A stretch of 64,000 nt of DNA from Actinomadura sp. DC4 (GTDB lineage: Bacteria > Actinomycetota > Actinomycetes > Streptosporangiales > Streptosporangiaceae), in the NCBI RefSeq assembly GCF_030406325.1, contig NZ_JAUEQY010000007.1:124001-188000 (forward strand), given 5' to 3'. This document shows, in pieces, positions 17,052 through 24,667 of the stretch. Position numbers and translations under genes: made by a program. Every line of letters starts with the position of its first letter. Position 1 is the first letter of the stretch. The notes under the pieces were generated by a model. It was not told the origin of the DNA. It saw only the letters and a program-made list of their open reading frames with translations, and did not search any database.

Positions 17052-17873
17052 TTGGACCGCACGACCGCCCTGGCCCGCCTCCGGGCCACCGCCGCGGCCG
17101 GCCGGCCGATCATCGGCGCCGGCGCGGGCACGGGACTGTCCGCCAAGGCCGCCGAGTCCGGCGGCGTGGACCTGCTGATCATCTACAACTCCGGCCGCTA
17201 CCGGATGGCCGGGCGCGGCTCGCTCGCCGGGCTGCTGCCGTACGGGGACGCCAACGCGATCGTGGTCGACATGGCCGCCGAGGTGCTGCCCGTCGTACGG
17301 GACACGCCCGTCCTCGCCGGCGTCTGCGGCACCGACCCCTTCCGGCTCATGGGGCCCTTCCTCGACCAGCTCGGCGCGATGGGCTTCGCCGGGGTGCAGA
17401 ACTTCCCGACGGTCGGCCTGTACGACGGGAGGTTCCGGCAGAACCTCGAAGAGACCGGCATGGGGTTCGACCTGGAGATCGAGATGATCCGTACGGCCCA
17501 TGACAAGGGGCTGCTCACCGCGCCGTACGTCTTCGACGGCGACCAGGCCGCGGCGATGACCGCCGCCGGCGCCGACGTCCTGGTCCCCCATGTCGGCCTC
17601 ACCACCAGCGGCTCGATCGGCGCCACCACCGCGCTCACGCTCGACGACGCCGTGGCCGCCGTACAGGAGATGCGCGACGCGGCCGTCGCGGTCGACCCCG
17701 ACGTCCTCGTCCTCTGCCACGGCGGGCCGATCGCCGAGCCGGCCGACGCGCAGTACGTCCTGGACAACACCACCGGCATCGCCGGCTTCTTCGGCGCGTC
17801 GTCGATGGAGCGGCTGCCCGCGGAGAAGGCGATCGCCGCCCAGGCGGCGGAGTTCGCCGCGCTGCGGATCTGA
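17052..17873 (+). CDS. Phosphoenolpyruvate hydrolase-like TIM-barrel protein
   Basis: A 273-residue TIM barrel starting at TTG 17052, with AGGGAG upstream inside the previous gene end. Signatures include [39 protein letters not shown] and [17 protein letters not shown], all typical of the PEP-hydrolase-like (PF09370) family. In eukaryotic homologues this domain is fused to the Tm-1-like domain, whose separate gene lies 2 bp upstream here. The product may cleave or rearrange an oxoacid or phosphoenol compound, but this is inference. Confidence 0.88.
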   Translation: MDRTTALARLRATAAAGRPIIGAGAGTGLSAKAAESGGVDLLIIYNSGRYRMAGRGSLAGLLPYGDANAIVVDMAAEVLPVVRDTPVLAGVCGTDPFRLMGPFLDQLGAMGFAGVQNFPTVGLYDGRFRQNLEETGMGFDLEIEMIRTAHDKGLLTAPYVFDGDQAAAMTAAGADVLVPHVGLTTSGSIGATTALTLDDAVAAVQEMRDAAVAVDPDVLVLCHGGPIAEPADAQYVLDNTTGIAGFFGASSMERLPAEKAIAAQAAEFAALRI

Positions 17874-17900
17874 CCACCCCCGTCCCGAAGGAGCACCCCC

Positions 17901-18317
17901 ATGCACCTGCGACCCGGCGACCTGCCCACGATGACCTTCGACTGGGGCGTCATCACGTGGCTCGTCTCACCGCGCCACGTCGACGGTGCGAAGAGCACCC
18001 TCGGCGAGGTCGTGATCAACCCCGGCCGGGGACACGAGCGGCACAGCCATCCCGCCTCCGACGAGGTGATCTACGTCGTCGACGGCGAGGGCAGCCAGAT
18101 GGTGGACGACGGGGAGCCGTTCACGATCGCGGCCGGCGACGCCGTCCACATCCCCGCCGGGGCGCCGCACTCGACGATGAACACCGGGTGGCGCGCCCTC
18201 CGTCTGATCGTCACCTACACGCCCGGCGGCGAGGAGGCCGCGCTCGAACAGGCGCCCGGCTACGAACTCCTGCCGCCCGGCACCGTCCAGACCTGGGTAC
18301 GGGAGTCCCCCGCCTGA
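17901..18317 (+). CDS. Cupin-domain protein
   Basis: A 138-residue single-domain cupin with complete metal-binding motifs. Motif 1 contains HERHSHPASDEVIYVVDG (the HxH and Glu ligands) and motif 2 contains GDAVHIPAGAPHSTMNTG (the third His). It is probably a metal-dependent isomerase, decarboxylase or dioxygenase-like enzyme. GAAGGAG precedes ATG 17901. It is third in the operon with the Tm-1-like and PEP-hydrolase-like genes, and ends 1 bp from the stop of the convergent CHAP gene. Confidence 0.9.
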   Translation: MHLRPGDLPTMTFDWGVITWLVSPRHVDGAKSTLGEVVINPGRGHERHSHPASDEVIYVVDGEGSQMVDDGEPFTIAAGDAVHIPAGAPHSTMNTGWRALRLIVTYTPGGEEAALEQAPGYELLPPGTVQTWVRESPA

Positions 18318-18318
18318 C

Positions 18319-19041
18319 TCAGAAGTGAAGGAAGTTCCCCACGCTGCTCGCGCTGACCGTACGGGTGTCGTAGTTGTGCGCGCTGAGGTAGTTGTACTCC
18401 TCCAGCAGGATGGTGCCGTCGCCGTTGACCCGGGCGACATAGGCGACGTGACCGTACGTCCCGGTGTTCCACTGGGCGACGGCGCCGACCTTCGCCGTGT
18501 GGTCGACCCTGACCCCGGCGGCGAGCGCGGCGTTGTCCCAGTTGATGGCGTTACCCCAGTGGACTCCCCGGTAGGCGTTGGTGAGGTCGACGCCGAGCCG
18601 CTGGCGTACGCGCCAGGCCGCGAAGGAGACGCACTCCCGCTTGTAGAAGTTCCACGGGTCCGCCTGGCTGGAGGAGTCGGCCTTGTAGGGGTAGTCGTCG
18701 GTGAGCGTCTGGACGCACGGCGGCGCGACGGTGCCGTCCGAGCCCGTGTAGACGTAGGCGTCCGAGACGTAGCCGACCGGACTCGTGATCTTGTCCCAGA
18801 CACCGCTGGTGCCGTACGTCCCGGTGACCGTCGTGCCGCGCGTCTGGCACGAGATCGTGACGCCGGCGCCGTCCGCGACGCTCCCGACCGTGCCGTAGCC
18901 GGTGCCCGCGCCGGAGCGTACGGACAGCGCGGTCCCGCTGGTGTTGACCGTGCCGGTCGCCGCGTCGGCGGCCGACGCGCCGAGCGTGAGCGCGCCCGCG
19001 GTCACCACGGCCAGTAGCCCGCTTCGTCTGATCCAGGTCAA
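18319..19041 (-). CDS. Secreted SH3b-CHAP amidase
   Basis: A 240-residue exported protein. The signal peptide LLAVVTAGALTLGASAADAA is followed by a bacterial SH3 domain (about residues 33-100, ALSVRSGAGTGYGTVGSV). A CHAP domain spans about 115-235. Its catalytic Cys is in YKRECVSFAAWRVRQ and the His in GTYGHVAYVARVNGDG, with the acidic partner in LLEEYNYLS. CHAP enzymes cut peptidoglycan stem or cross-bridge peptides. TTG 19041 has AGGAGG about 10 bp upstream. It is probably a cell-wall remodelling amidase or endopeptidase. Confidence 0.9.
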   Translation of the reverse strand: MTWIRRSGLLAVVTAGALTLGASAADAATGTVNTSGTALSVRSGAGTGYGTVGSVADGAGVTISCQTRGTTVTGTYGTSGVWDKITSPVGYVSDAYVYTGSDGTVAPPCVQTLTDDYPYKADSSSQADPWNFYKRECVSFAAWRVRQRLGVDLTNAYRGVHWGNAINWDNAALAAGVRVDHTAKVGAVAQWNTGTYGHVAYVARVNGDGTILLEEYNYLSAHNYDTRTVSASSVGNFLHF

Positions 19042-19131
19042 CGTCGGACCCCCTCCTGGCGGATGCTTCGCTGACCGTAAGTCACTGATTAACGGATGAA
19101 AAGACTTGACTGTGACTAGATCACCAGAACC

Positions 19132-20400
19132 TCATTCGGCGGCCGCCGGGGCCGGGACGGCCTCGGCCGCGTGCGGAGCCCGGGTGACCAGCGGCAGTGC
19201 CATCGCGGCGAGCGCGATCACGCCGATGGCGGTGAACGCGGTCGTGTAGGAGTCGCCGTCGGCGAGCCGGGCGACGAGCTGCGGGCCGACGACTCCGCCG
19301 ATGCTCCACGCGACGATCATGAGGCCGTAGATCGCACCGGCGTTGCGCAGGCCGAAGAAGTCGCCCGCGGTGGCCGGCATCGTGCCGAAGCCGCCGCCGT
19401 AGCAGAGGTAGATGACCGCGGCGAGCACGGCGAAGACCGCCGCGCCGGCGTGCGGGAGGATCAGCAGGCAGACGCCCTGCAGCCCCAGCATGAGCAGGAA
19501 CGCCGCCATCCGCCCGGTCAGGCCGGACACCCAGCCCCAGAAGATCCGGCCGCCCCCGTTGAACAGCCCCATCACGCCGGTCAGGGTGGCCGCCGCGCCG
19601 GTGCCGTACCCGGCCGTCTTGGACGCCGACGCGATCACCGAGATCAGCCCGATGCCCGCGGTCACGTTGAGGCAGAGGATCGCCGTCAGGAGGTACCACT
19701 GCGGGGTGCGCAGCGCCTCGGTCTGCGCGTAGTCGCGCCGCGTCTCCACGACGCGCCCGGTCGCCTTCGGCTCCCAGCCCGGCACGGCGTACCCCGCGGG
19801 CGGGTCGCGGAACTGCGAGGCGCCGATCATGGCCATGGCCAGATACGCGAGGCCGAGCCAGATGAAGGAGCGGGTCGGCACCCGCGAGTAGTGGTCCACG
19901 AGCCGCTGCGCGACCGGCGAGGTCAGCACCGCGCCGAACCCGAAGCCGCCCACGGCGATGCCGGTGATCAGGCCGCGCCGGTCGGGGAACCACTTCTGCA
20001 GCATCGCGATCGGGACGATGTAGGCCAGGCCGAGCCCGAACCCGGCGACGACGCCGTACCCGAGGATCAGCAGCCACAGCTGGGAGTCGTCGGAGGCGGC
20101 ACCGGCGAGCAGGATGCCGAGCGCGTAGACGACGCCGCCGGTGAGGGCCACGACACGCGGGCCGCGGCGGTCCTGGATCCGGCCGCCGAGGTAGGTGCCG
20201 AGGAAGATCATGCCGATGGTGAACGAGAACGGCAGCGCCGCCGTGGACTTGGAGAGGTCGAACGCGCTGTCGTCGGCCTGCAGCGCCTTGGAGAACACAC
20301 TCCAGGAGTAGACGGCGCCGAGGGCGAGCTGCAGCAGCACGGCCGCGCCCGCCAGAGGCCAGCGTCCACGCGTGGGGTCGTCGGTCCGGACAGTGGCCAT
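19132..20400 (-). CDS. OFA-family major facilitator transporter (oxalate/formate antiporter-like)
   Basis: A 422-residue protein with about twelve membrane helices. It opens with GAAVLLQLALGAVYSWSVF, the OFA/NreB-type helix 1 signature. The loop after helix 2 has GGRIQDRRGPRVV, and FPDRRGLITGIAVGGFGFGA follows. The substrate is likely a monocarboxylate or dicarboxylate, as in OxlT relatives. ATG 20400 has AGGAG 8 bp upstream; GTG 20406 is possible but too close to it. It stands alone with a 366-bp upstream region shared with a divergent protease. Confidence 0.88.
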   Translation of the reverse strand: MATVRTDDPTRGRWPLAGAAVLLQLALGAVYSWSVFSKALQADDSAFDLSKSTAALPFSFTIGMIFLGTYLGGRIQDRRGPRVVALTGGVVYALGILLAGAASDDSQLWLLILGYGVVAGFGLGLAYIVPIAMLQKWFPDRRGLITGIAVGGFGFGAVLTSPVAQRLVDHYSRVPTRSFIWLGLAYLAMAMIGASQFRDPPAGYAVPGWEPKATGRVVETRRDYAQTEALRTPQWYLLTAILCLNVTAGIGLISVIASASKTAGYGTGAAATLTGVMGLFNGGGRIFWGWVSGLTGRMAAFLLMLGLQGVCLLILPHAGAAVFAVLAAVIYLCYGGGFGTMPATAGDFFGLRNAGAIYGLMIVAWSIGGVVGPQLVARLADGDSYTTAFTAIGVIALAAMALPLVTRAPHAAEAVPAPAAAE

Positions 20401-20767
20401 GGTCACGGCTCCTATCGCTGTGGAACGCCCCCCGAGAACGTCGTCCGCACGACACGCGGAACCTCAATCTGCCACGTGACCGCCTGCCACGGAAGCGTTA
20501 CCAGGTGTCGAATTTTGACAATAGGTCTTTCTCCAGGTCAGAGAGCCGGTCGCATCTCTCGCCACATCAGGAACATCGACGGAACAGATTTCCGCGCCAT
20601 TCAGAATTCGTTCAGCACATCAGCCGACGCGGGGCATGAGTAGGCCCTACTCATGTCGGCCTGACCAGATCCGGACATTTACTCTTATTGACCCTAAAGC
20701 CGGTTTCTGACTGAGTTATCACTTAGTCGATTCCCCGGTAAAGGGAGCCGGGGAAACGGGGGTTTTC
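20401..20767. other. Divergent intergenic region between transporter and protease
   Basis: These 367 bases hold the promoters of the minus-strand transporter and the plus-strand protease. GC content is lower than in the flanking genes. The one clear element is the 21-bp palindrome at 20635-20655. A TTGACA-like hexamer sits near 20515 and TTGACC near 20687, neither with a convincing -10 at the right spacing. Confidence 0.45.
20635..20655. promoter_or_regulatory. Perfect 21-bp palindrome in the divergent promoter region
   Basis: CATGAGTAGG-C-CCTACTCATG has 10-bp perfect arms around one central base. It lies 112 bp upstream of the protease start and 234 bp upstream of the transporter start. Strict symmetry without a loop suggests a dimeric regulator site rather than a terminator. 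No regulator gene is adjacent. Confidence 0.6.
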
Positions 20768-21820
20768 ATGGCAAGGATCACAAAAGTGCTGGCGATCGCG
20801 GGGGCGGCGGTTTCGCTGGCCTTCGCCGGCCTGCAGGCCACGACGGCGCAGGCGGCCGACAAGTCCGCGCCGCAGGCCGCGACCGGCATCGTCAACTCCA
20901 GCGCCGGCGCGCGGTCGACCTCGACCTACTGGACGAAGGCGCGGATGGCCGCCGCGACGCCGGAGCCGGTTCCGCAGATGAGCGCCAAGGCCGCGGCGGC
21001 ACCGACGGTGCCCGACCGGCTGCCCGCCACCGCGGCGGCCCCGGCCAGGCCGCTTACGCCGGCGAAGGGCGCCACCGCGACCGGCGGGGTCCGGCCGCTG
21101 GTCGGGTCGGGCGCGGCCCTGTGGACGCCCCACGGTTCGATGCCCGCGACGACGGTCGGGAAGATCTACTTCACCCGTACGGACGGCAGCGGGGGCTACT
21201 GCACGGGCAGCGTCATCACGGCGTCGAACCTCAACACCGTCTGGACGGCGGGGCACTGCGTCAACGCGGGCAGCGGCGGCGGTTGGTTCTCCAATTTCTC
21301 CTTCGTTCCGGACACCGACAATGGAAGCGCCCCCTGGGGCAGTTGGTCGTGGAAGTACGCCAACACCACGGTCGGCTGGCAGAACAGCGGCGACCTGCAC
21401 TATGACGTGGCCGCGATCGCCTTCTACCCGGCGAACGGAAATCTGCAGAGCACGCTCGGCGCGCAGGGATATCGGTTCAACTACGGCCAGGCGTTCGCGG
21501 TGACCGACTTCGGCTATCCGCAGGACGGTTATCTGCGCACTGATTTCCCGGCCAATGGCAGCAAACTGTATTACTGCAGCGGGACGACCTACCGCAAGAG
21601 CAGCTCGAACGACCTGATGGGCCTGAGCTGCGACATGCACCACGGGGCCAGCGGCGGCCCGTGGCTGACGGAACTGGCGTCATGGGGCGGCGGCTACATC
21701 GTCGGCGCGTACAGCCACCGGGACGTCAATTCCAGTGGCGCTCCCAGCAATATCGAAGCGCGTTCCGCCAACCACGGTGACGGTGCGATCAACGTCTACA
21801 ACGACGTCTCCGTTCACTGA
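20768..21820 (+). CDS. Secreted trypsin-like serine protease with propeptide
   Basis: A 350-residue exported protease. The signal peptide (MARITKVLAIAGAAVSLAFA, cleavage near AQAAD) is followed by an Ala/Pro-rich propeptide containing TSTYWTKARMAAATP (YWT at residues 54-56). The catalytic triad is visible: H163 in WTAGHCVN, D213 in HYDVAAIAF and S295 in GASGGPW. It fits the S1/V8-like actinomycete extracellular peptidases. ATG 20768 was chosen for its signal peptide. A bidirectional hairpin separates it from a convergent gene for a tiny exported peptide that also carries a YWT motif. Confidence 0.9.
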   Translation: MARITKVLAIAGAAVSLAFAGLQATTAQAADKSAPQAATGIVNSSAGARSTSTYWTKARMAAATPEPVPQMSAKAAAAPTVPDRLPATAAAPARPLTPAKGATATGGVRPLVGSGAALWTPHGSMPATTVGKIYFTRTDGSGGYCTGSVITASNLNTVWTAGHCVNAGSGGGWFSNFSFVPDTDNGSAPWGSWSWKYANTTVGWQNSGDLHYDVAAIAFYPANGNLQSTLGAQGYRFNYGQAFAVTDFGYPQDGYLRTDFPANGSKLYYCSGTTYRKSSSNDLMGLSCDMHHGASGGPWLTELASWGGGYIVGAYSHRDVNSSGAPSNIEARSANHGDGAINVYNDVSVH

Positions 21821-21831
21821 TCGACCATGGG

Positions 21832-21864
21832 CTGGGCCCGGCGTGGTCGCCGCGCCGGGCTCAG
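21832..21864. terminator. Bidirectional hairpin between protease and small peptide genes
   Basis: CTGGGCCCGGCG and CGCCGGGCTCAG form a 12-bp stem with one mismatch and a 9-base loop. It lies 11 bp after the protease stop codon and overlaps the stop codon of the convergent small gene, so it probably terminates both. Confidence 0.65.
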
Positions 21865-22061
21865 CCGCCGGTGGCGTTACGCCTGCGTTCCCCGGTCCAG
21901 TAGCTGGCGACGTCGCCGGGGCTCCGCGTCGAGTGGACCCCGCCGCCGGAGTCCTCGGGCGACCTGCCGCCGGCGTTCGCCCCGAACGCGACGGCGAGCC
22001 CGGCCGCCAGCGCGGCCACGACCGCTCCCGCCGCGACGACGACGAGCGTTCTGCGCTTCAT
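21861..22061 (-). CDS. Tiny exported peptide sharing a YWT motif with the neighbouring protease propeptide
   Basis: A 66-residue protein. Residues 1-30 form a signal or anchor helix (MKRRTLVVVAAGAVVAALAA). The rest is short and hydrophilic, ending VASYWTGERRRNATGG. The YWT at residues 54-56 has the same spacing from the N-terminus as YWT in the convergent protease's propeptide (YWTKARM). GGGAGG lies 9 bp before ATG 22061. It could be a free-standing propeptide, inhibitor or chaperone for the protease, or a related remnant. No known family is recognised. Confidence 0.55.
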   Translation of the reverse strand: MKRRTLVVVAAGAVVAALAAGLAVAFGANAGGRSPEDSGGGVHSTRSPGDVASYWTGERRRNATGG

Positions 22062-22212
22062 GTGAGCTGCCCTCCCAGCGGACCGGCCGACCGTGGATGG
22101 CCTCGGTCTCCATCATGAACCCCTGCCGCCCGGTGTGCGCGGCGTCCGTGAATACGGAAGAGTCGGCGCCTGCGGGCGCGGGAATGCCCACTGGACACCT
22201 GAGGAGCGGACC

Positions 22213-22656
22213 TTGGCCAAGACCTACCACGTCGGAACGGGCACCCGGCTGGTCAACCTCGTCTTCCGCGCGATGACGCGCCGGGGACTGGGCAAGGACT
22301 ACCGGCACGTGCTGACCGTACGGGGCAGGAAGACCGGTCTGCCGCGCTCGGTCCCGGTCGACGTCATGCGCCAGGGCGACCGGCGCTGGCTCGTGGCCGC
22401 CTACGGCGTCACCGGCTGGGTGCACAACGCCCGCGCCGCCGGTGAGGTCCGGATCTCCCGCGGGCGCTATTCTGAGGCGTTGCGCGTCACCGAGCTGACG
22501 CCCGAGGACAGCGTCCCGGTTCTGCGGCAGTACCTCCGGGAGGTCCCGATCACCCGGGCGTACTTCGACGTCGCCGCCGACTCCTCCGACGAGCGGTTCG
22601 CCGCCGAGGCGGTTCGCCACCCCGTGTTCGTGCTGAGCCCGGTGCCGGTTTCTTGA
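22213..22656 (+). CDS. F420-dependent nitroreductase-family (Ddn-like) oxidoreductase
   Basis: A 147-residue split beta-barrel protein of the deazaflavin-dependent family. Signatures are VLTVRGRKTGLPRSVPVD, then RRWLVAAYGVTGWVHNARAA. It ends with the short PVFVLSPV strand typical of Ddn relatives. TTG 22213 has GAGGAG 5-7 bp upstream, and no ATG is available at a sensible place. These enzymes reduce quinones, nitro compounds or other substrates with F420H2. The following helicase gene begins about 160 bp later in the same direction. Confidence 0.88.
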   Translation: MAKTYHVGTGTRLVNLVFRAMTRRGLGKDYRHVLTVRGRKTGLPRSVPVDVMRQGDRRWLVAAYGVTGWVHNARAAGEVRISRGRYSEALRVTELTPEDSVPVLRQYLREVPITRAYFDVAADSSDERFAAEAVRHPVFVLSPVPVS

Positions 22657-22814
22657 TCAAGAGCCGGATTACCGGGCCCTTCGCACTGTTGGATGAGGGG
22701 CCGGAGCGGTGCGCCGCGCCGCGTACGGTCGATAACCGGGCCGGGGTTTCCCGGGCGGATGGACAAAACGGAGGTGTAGGTCTAGAGGTGAAGGCCTGGG
22801 AGAATGAGTCCACG

Positions 22815-24506
22815 ATGATCCCTGATGAGTCCGACGGAGCGACGAGCTTCGCCGACCTGGGGCTGCGAAGCGGGCTCCTGGAGGCGCTGTCCGGTCTCGG
22901 CTACGAAGAGCCCACGCCCATCCAGCGCGAGGCGATACCGCCTCTCGTGGAGCGGAAGGACCTGGTCGGCCAGGCCGCGACCGGGACGGGCAAGACCGCG
23001 GCGTTCGCGCTGCCTGTGCTGCAGCGCCTGCCCGAGGAGGGGCGCGGCCCCGGGCCGACGACGCTCGTCCTCGTGCCGACGCGGGAGCTGGCCGTACAGG
23101 TCTCGCAGGCGTTCCACCGCTACGGCCGGGGCCTCGGCGTCCGGGTGCTGCCCATCTACGGAGGGCAGCCGATCGGCTGGCAGGTGAAGGCGCTCGGACG
23201 CGGGGTCGACGTGGTGATCGCCACGCCCGGGCGTGCGCTGGACCACATCGGGCGCGAGACGCTGCGCCTGCACGACGTCCAGACGGTCGTGCTGGACGAG
23301 GCGGACGAGATGCTCGACATGGGCTTCGCCGACGACATCGAGGAGATCCTCCAGGAGACCCCGGAGGACCGCCAGACGGTGCTGTTCTCCGCGACGCTGC
23401 CGCCCCGCATCGAGGGACTCGCCGGCCGCTACCTCAAGGACCCGGTCCGGATCCAGATGGGCCGCGAGACCGGGCAGCCGCCCGGCATGCCGCCGCTGAT
23501 CCGGCAGAGCGCGTACATGGTCGCCCGCGCGCACAAGCCCGCCGCGCTCGGGCGCGTGCTCGACGTCGAGGCGCCCACGGCCGCGATCGTCTTCTGCCGT
23601 ACGCGCGAAGAGGTCGACCAGCTCACCGAGACCCTCAACGGGCGCGGCTACCGCGCCGAGGCGCTGCACGGCGGCATGAGCCAGGAACAGCGCGACCGCG
23701 TCATGGGACGGCTGCGCAGCGGGGCCGCCGAGCTCCTCATCGCCACCGACGTCGCCGCCCGCGGACTCGACGTCGAGCACCTCACCCACGTCGTCAACTA
23801 CAACGTCCCGTCGGCGTCGGACTCCTACGTCCACCGCATCGGCCGGATCGGCCGGGCGGGCCGCGAGGGCGTGGCCATCACCCTGGCCGAGCCGCGCGAA
23901 CACCGCATGCTCAAGGCGATCGAGCGGGCGACCCGGCAGCGCATCAGCGTCGAGAAGATCCCCACCGTCGCCGACCTGCGCGCGCGGCGGCTGGAGATGA
24001 CCCGTGCCACGCTGAACGAGGTCCTCCTCGAGGACGACCTGGAGCACTACCGCGCCGTGGTCGAGTCGCTCACCGAGGAGTACGACATCATGGAGGTCGC
24101 GCTCGCCGCGGTGAAGCTGGCCTACGACTCCAGCGGCGCCGCCACCGACGAGGAGGAGATCCCGCAGATCGCCGAGCGGGCCGCGCGGGACGGCAAGGAC
24201 CGCCGCGACACCGGCGGCCGGCGCGAGCGCCGCGGCAACCGCTCCCCGGCACCGGGCATGACACGCCTGTTCTTCGGCGTCGGCCGCGGCTCGGGCATCC
24301 GGCCGCAGGACCTCGTCGGAGCGATCGCCGGAGAGTCCCGCCTGTCGGGGCGCGACATCGGGGCGATCGAGATCGCCGACCGGTTCTCACTGGTCGAGGT
24401 ACCGGAGGCCGCGGCGGACGACGTGATCAACGCCCTGCGCCGCAGCACCATCAAGGGCCGAAAGGCAACGGTCCGCCGCGAACGCGACGCCGCGAACAAG
24501 CGGTAG
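22815..24506 (+). CDS. deaD: DEAD-box RNA helicase (DeaD/CsdA type) with C-terminal RNA-binding domain
   Basis: A 563-residue helicase with all core motifs: Q motif FADLGLRSGLLEAL...TPIQ, Walker A AATGTGKT (54-61), PTREL, DEAD (161-164), SAT (192-194), ARGLDV and HRIGRIGR. Residues about 485-560 form a DbpA-like RNA-binding domain (MTRLFFGVGRGSGIRPQDLV, shown in part). The DeaD/CsdA subgroup helps ribosome assembly and RNA turnover at low temperature. ATG 22815 was chosen because the conserved Q motif follows within about ten residues; GTG 22788 is an in-frame alternative. A strong hairpin ends the gene region at 24616-24648. Confidence 0.93.
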   Translation: MIPDESDGATSFADLGLRSGLLEALSGLGYEEPTPIQREAIPPLVERKDLVGQAATGTGKTAAFALPVLQRLPEEGRGPGPTTLVLVPTRELAVQVSQAFHRYGRGLGVRVLPIYGGQPIGWQVKALGRGVDVVIATPGRALDHIGRETLRLHDVQTVVLDEADEMLDMGFADDIEEILQETPEDRQTVLFSATLPPRIEGLAGRYLKDPVRIQMGRETGQPPGMPPLIRQSAYMVARAHKPAALGRVLDVEAPTAAIVFCRTREEVDQLTETLNGRGYRAEALHGGMSQEQRDRVMGRLRSGAAELLIATDVAARGLDVEHLTHVVNYNVPSASDSYVHRIGRIGRAGREGVAITLAEPREHRMLKAIERATRQRISVEKIPTVADLRARRLEMTRATLNEVLLEDDLEHYRAVVESLTEEYDIMEVALAAVKLAYDSSGAATDEEEIPQIAERAARDGKDRRDTGGRRERRGNRSPAPGMTRLFFGVGRGSGIRPQDLVGAIAGESRLSGRDIGAIEIADRFSLVEVPEAAADDVINALRRSTIKGRKATVRRERDAANKR

Positions 24507-24615
24507 GCCGCCGGCGGGCCCGGCGCGAACGCGGCACCACACGCCGATGGCGTGACCGGAAGCCGCTACGCGCCCGGCCGGCCCGCCGGGAGATCACCGC
24601 GGAGGACGCCGCGCG

Positions 24616-24648
24616 GACCGGCCGGCTCCGCGTGGGTGCCGGCCGGTC
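24616..24648. terminator. Bidirectional hairpin between helicase and GH13 genes
   Basis: GACCGGCCGGC and GCCGGCCGGTC are perfect 11-bp arms around an 11-base loop. The hairpin lies between two convergent genes, 110 bp after the helicase stop and 20 bp from the GH13 stop, so it is the likely shared terminator. Confidence 0.7.
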
Positions 24649-24667
24649 GTCGTGAGGTGCGGATGCG

